Assembly (NCBI GenBank): GCA_027623615.1
Contig: JAQBVH010000027.1
Coordinates: 1-12,680, forward strand
DNA from: Planctomycetota bacterium
GTDB taxonomy: Bacteria; Planctomycetota; UBA1135; GCA-002686595
Length of the DNA stretch: 12,680 nt
Direction of reading: 5' to 3'
Under the pieces are notes generated by a model. It did no database searches and was not told the origin of the DNA. It saw only the letters and a program-made list of their open reading frames with translations. The translations under genes and the position numbers were made by a program. Position 1 is the first letter of the stretch, and the number at the start of each line of letters is the position of its first letter. Shown here piece after piece: positions 11,418-12,680 of the stretch.

Positions 11418-12680
11418 ATGTACTCTCAATTCTCCGACCGCGCAGGCTTCGCGGTCCGACTGCCCCTCCTCTGCGCGGCGATGGCCCTGACCGCGCTCGC
11501 GCCCGCTCAGGACCGTCAAGAGGTCCAGATCCCCGAGCGAGCCACCGAGCTCCCGGCCCGTGAGACCGTGGCCGGCGGCGAGGTGCGCGAGGTCGCGCTG
11601 CCCCAGCTCGATGACGCGATCCCCGTCCCGAACGGCGGCATCCGCTACGTGGAGACCGAGAGCGGGACGAAGGAGATCCTGCCCCAGGACAGCGATCCCT
11701 TCTTCCTCGGCTTCGTGGCCGGCAAGTACTACCCGCCCGCCGAGGAGCGCGTCGATCCGCTGCTCCGCGCCGCGGCGGCTGCGATCCCCGTGGATCGCCA
11801 GCAGCAGGTCACCTTCGGCTTCGCGATGTTCTCCAAGCGCATCACCGAGGAGCGCCTCCAGGTCCTGCGGGACCTGGGCGCGACCTTCCTCGGGAATCAC
11901 CCGCACTACGCGGCCAAGCTGGCGTTCCCGGCCCACTCCCTGGACGCGATCGCGGACCTCGACTTCGTGCGCTGGATCGGGATGCCCCGGGACTGGCAGA
12001 AGGTGCACCCCAAGCTCATCGACGCCGCCCAGCGCGCTGGCGCTGAGCAAGAACTAACCGTCTGGATCAACGTCTACGACACCGATCTGAACGACGCCTC
12101 GACCTTCGACTACATCGGCGAGGGTGCCCTGGTCGAGCCGGAGCAGGGCGTCGTCGGGTTGGCTCGCGTCGATCAGGGCGCAGAGCGCTGGATGACGAAC
12201 GGTTGGAAGCAAGCTGCGCTCACCTCCAAGGGAGCGAACATCAGCGAGTACTCCGACTCCATCCAGGCCTTCCGAGCCAAGCTCACCCCGACTGAGCTCG
12301 CGGCGGTGCGCGACCTCGACTTCGTGCTCTTCGTCGAGCTCGACGCGGAGCCGACCTCCGCCCACGAGGAGTCCCAGCCGATGTGCGGCGTGGACCTCAC
12401 CCGCCCGAGCAACTCCGGCGGGTTCTTCGGCGACGCAGTCGTCGGCGAGGCCGACTCCGGCATCGAGAACAGCCACTTCATCCTGAACCACGTCTTCGGT
12501 ATCGGCTGGGACTTGGCTGGCACGGCCGGCGGGCCGTGGGACGACCAAAACGGTCATGGCACTCACGTCGCAGGCTCGATCTTCGGCGGCTCCTACACCG
12601 GAAACGAGGCCTTCTATGGTGCGGCGCCGGGCCTTGGTGGCGCAGCCGACCTGCGCATCTTCAACGTCAAGATCTTCGAC
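11418..12680 (+). CDS. Exported subtilisin-like serine protease (S8), 3' end outside window
   Basis: The frame from ATG 11418 is open for 421 codons to the right edge. Residues 1-31 are a signal peptide (RLPLLCAAMALTALAPAQ before Asp). A long pro-region follows, containing two related modules: about 127-190 and about 212-310. Each begins with a beta-strand pair (VTFGFAMFSK; LTVWINVYD) and ends on a shared DLDFV motif (ADLDFVRWIGM; RDLDFVLFVELD). The catalytic domain begins at about 340 with the Asp motif VVGEADSGIE (D346) and the His motif NGHGTHVAGS (H380). The oxyanion Asn and catalytic Ser blocks would lie past the window end, so activity cannot be confirmed here. The protein should be secreted or periplasmic, made as a zymogen and cleaved on maturation. 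It is on the same strand as the kinase gene but 127 bp downstream with its own ribosome binding site, so probably transcribed separately. Confidence 0.88.
   Translation, partial: MYSQFSDRAGFAVRLPLLCAAMALTALAPAQDRQEVQIPERATELPARETVAGGEVREVALPQLDDAIPVPNGGIRYVETESGTKEILPQDSDPFFLGFVAGKYYPPAEERVDPLLRAAAAAIPVDRQQQVTFGFAMFSKRITEERLQVLRDLGATFLGNHPHYAAKLAFPAHSLDAIADLDFVRWIGMPRDWQKVHPKLIDAAQRAGAEQELTVWINVYDTDLNDASTFDYIGEGALVEPEQGVVGLARVDQGAERWMTNGWKQAALTSKGANISEYSDSIQAFRAKLTPTELAAVRDLDFVLFVELDAEPTSAHEESQPMCGVDLTRPSNSGGFFGDAVVGEADSGIENSHFILNHVFGIGWDLAGTAGGPWDDQNGHGTHVAGSIFGGSYTGNEAFYGAAPGLGGAADLRIFNVKIFD

Noticed and set aside
10890..12057. Minus frame at 10890-12050 and plus frame at 11560-12057
   Set aside because: Both overlap the kinase end or subtilase start in other frames and are Arg/Ser-rich, typical of GC-rich shadow frames.
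1..12680. CRISPR arrays, tRNA or rRNA genes, insertion sequences, phage genes
   Set aside because: No spaced repeats, cloverleaf, transposase or structural phage motif was seen on either strand.

Overview
The window is GC-rich DNA, about two thirds G+C or more by eye, with strongly GC-biased third codon positions. It most likely comes from a member of the Planctomycetota or a close PVC relative. This is an inference from gene families, with no marker gene to confirm it. Three things point there: an ECF sigma factor of the planctomycete type next to a large membrane Ser/Thr kinase with a TPR-like C-terminal half; secreted proteins that join beta-propellers or peptidases to PVC-style accessory domains; and weak or absent Shine-Dalgarno sequences at most starts.

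Layout. At 1-3073 (minus) is a large secreted protein with a beta-propeller, two haem c sites (CATCH and CNACH), acidic calcium-binding-type repeats and Fn3-like modules; it runs off the left edge. A 221-bp divergent gap with a perfect 10-bp hairpin follows. At 3295-4083 (plus) is a BtpA/SgcQ-family TIM-barrel protein, possibly coupled to a 20-codon upstream ORF. It converges on a stand-alone CheX-type phosphatase (4084-4608, minus); the two stop codons share the palindrome TGATCA. CheX is divergent from an unrecognised 189-aa protein (4750-5319, plus), with a G10 tract just upstream of the cheX start.

At 5426-7470 (minus) is an exported M28 metallopeptidase with a PA insert and an extra C-terminal domain. 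One gene appears split into two frames near 7077. At 7653-8270 (minus) is the ECF sigma factor, divergent across 95 bp from a 974-aa transmembrane Ser/Thr kinase (8366-11290, plus). At 11418-12680 (plus) is the start of an exported subtilisin-like protease, cut by the right edge.

How the genes fit together. Most genes stand alone with alternating strands, so there is no long operon. The clearest functional unit is the sigma factor and kinase pair, which looks like a signalling module in which the kinase may control the sigma factor. Three products are exported (dihaem propeller protein, M28 peptidase, subtilase), consistent with envelope or extracellular degradation and redox work. No rRNA, tRNA, CRISPR array, transposase or phage gene was seen. 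No gap without a gene exceeds 300 bases.
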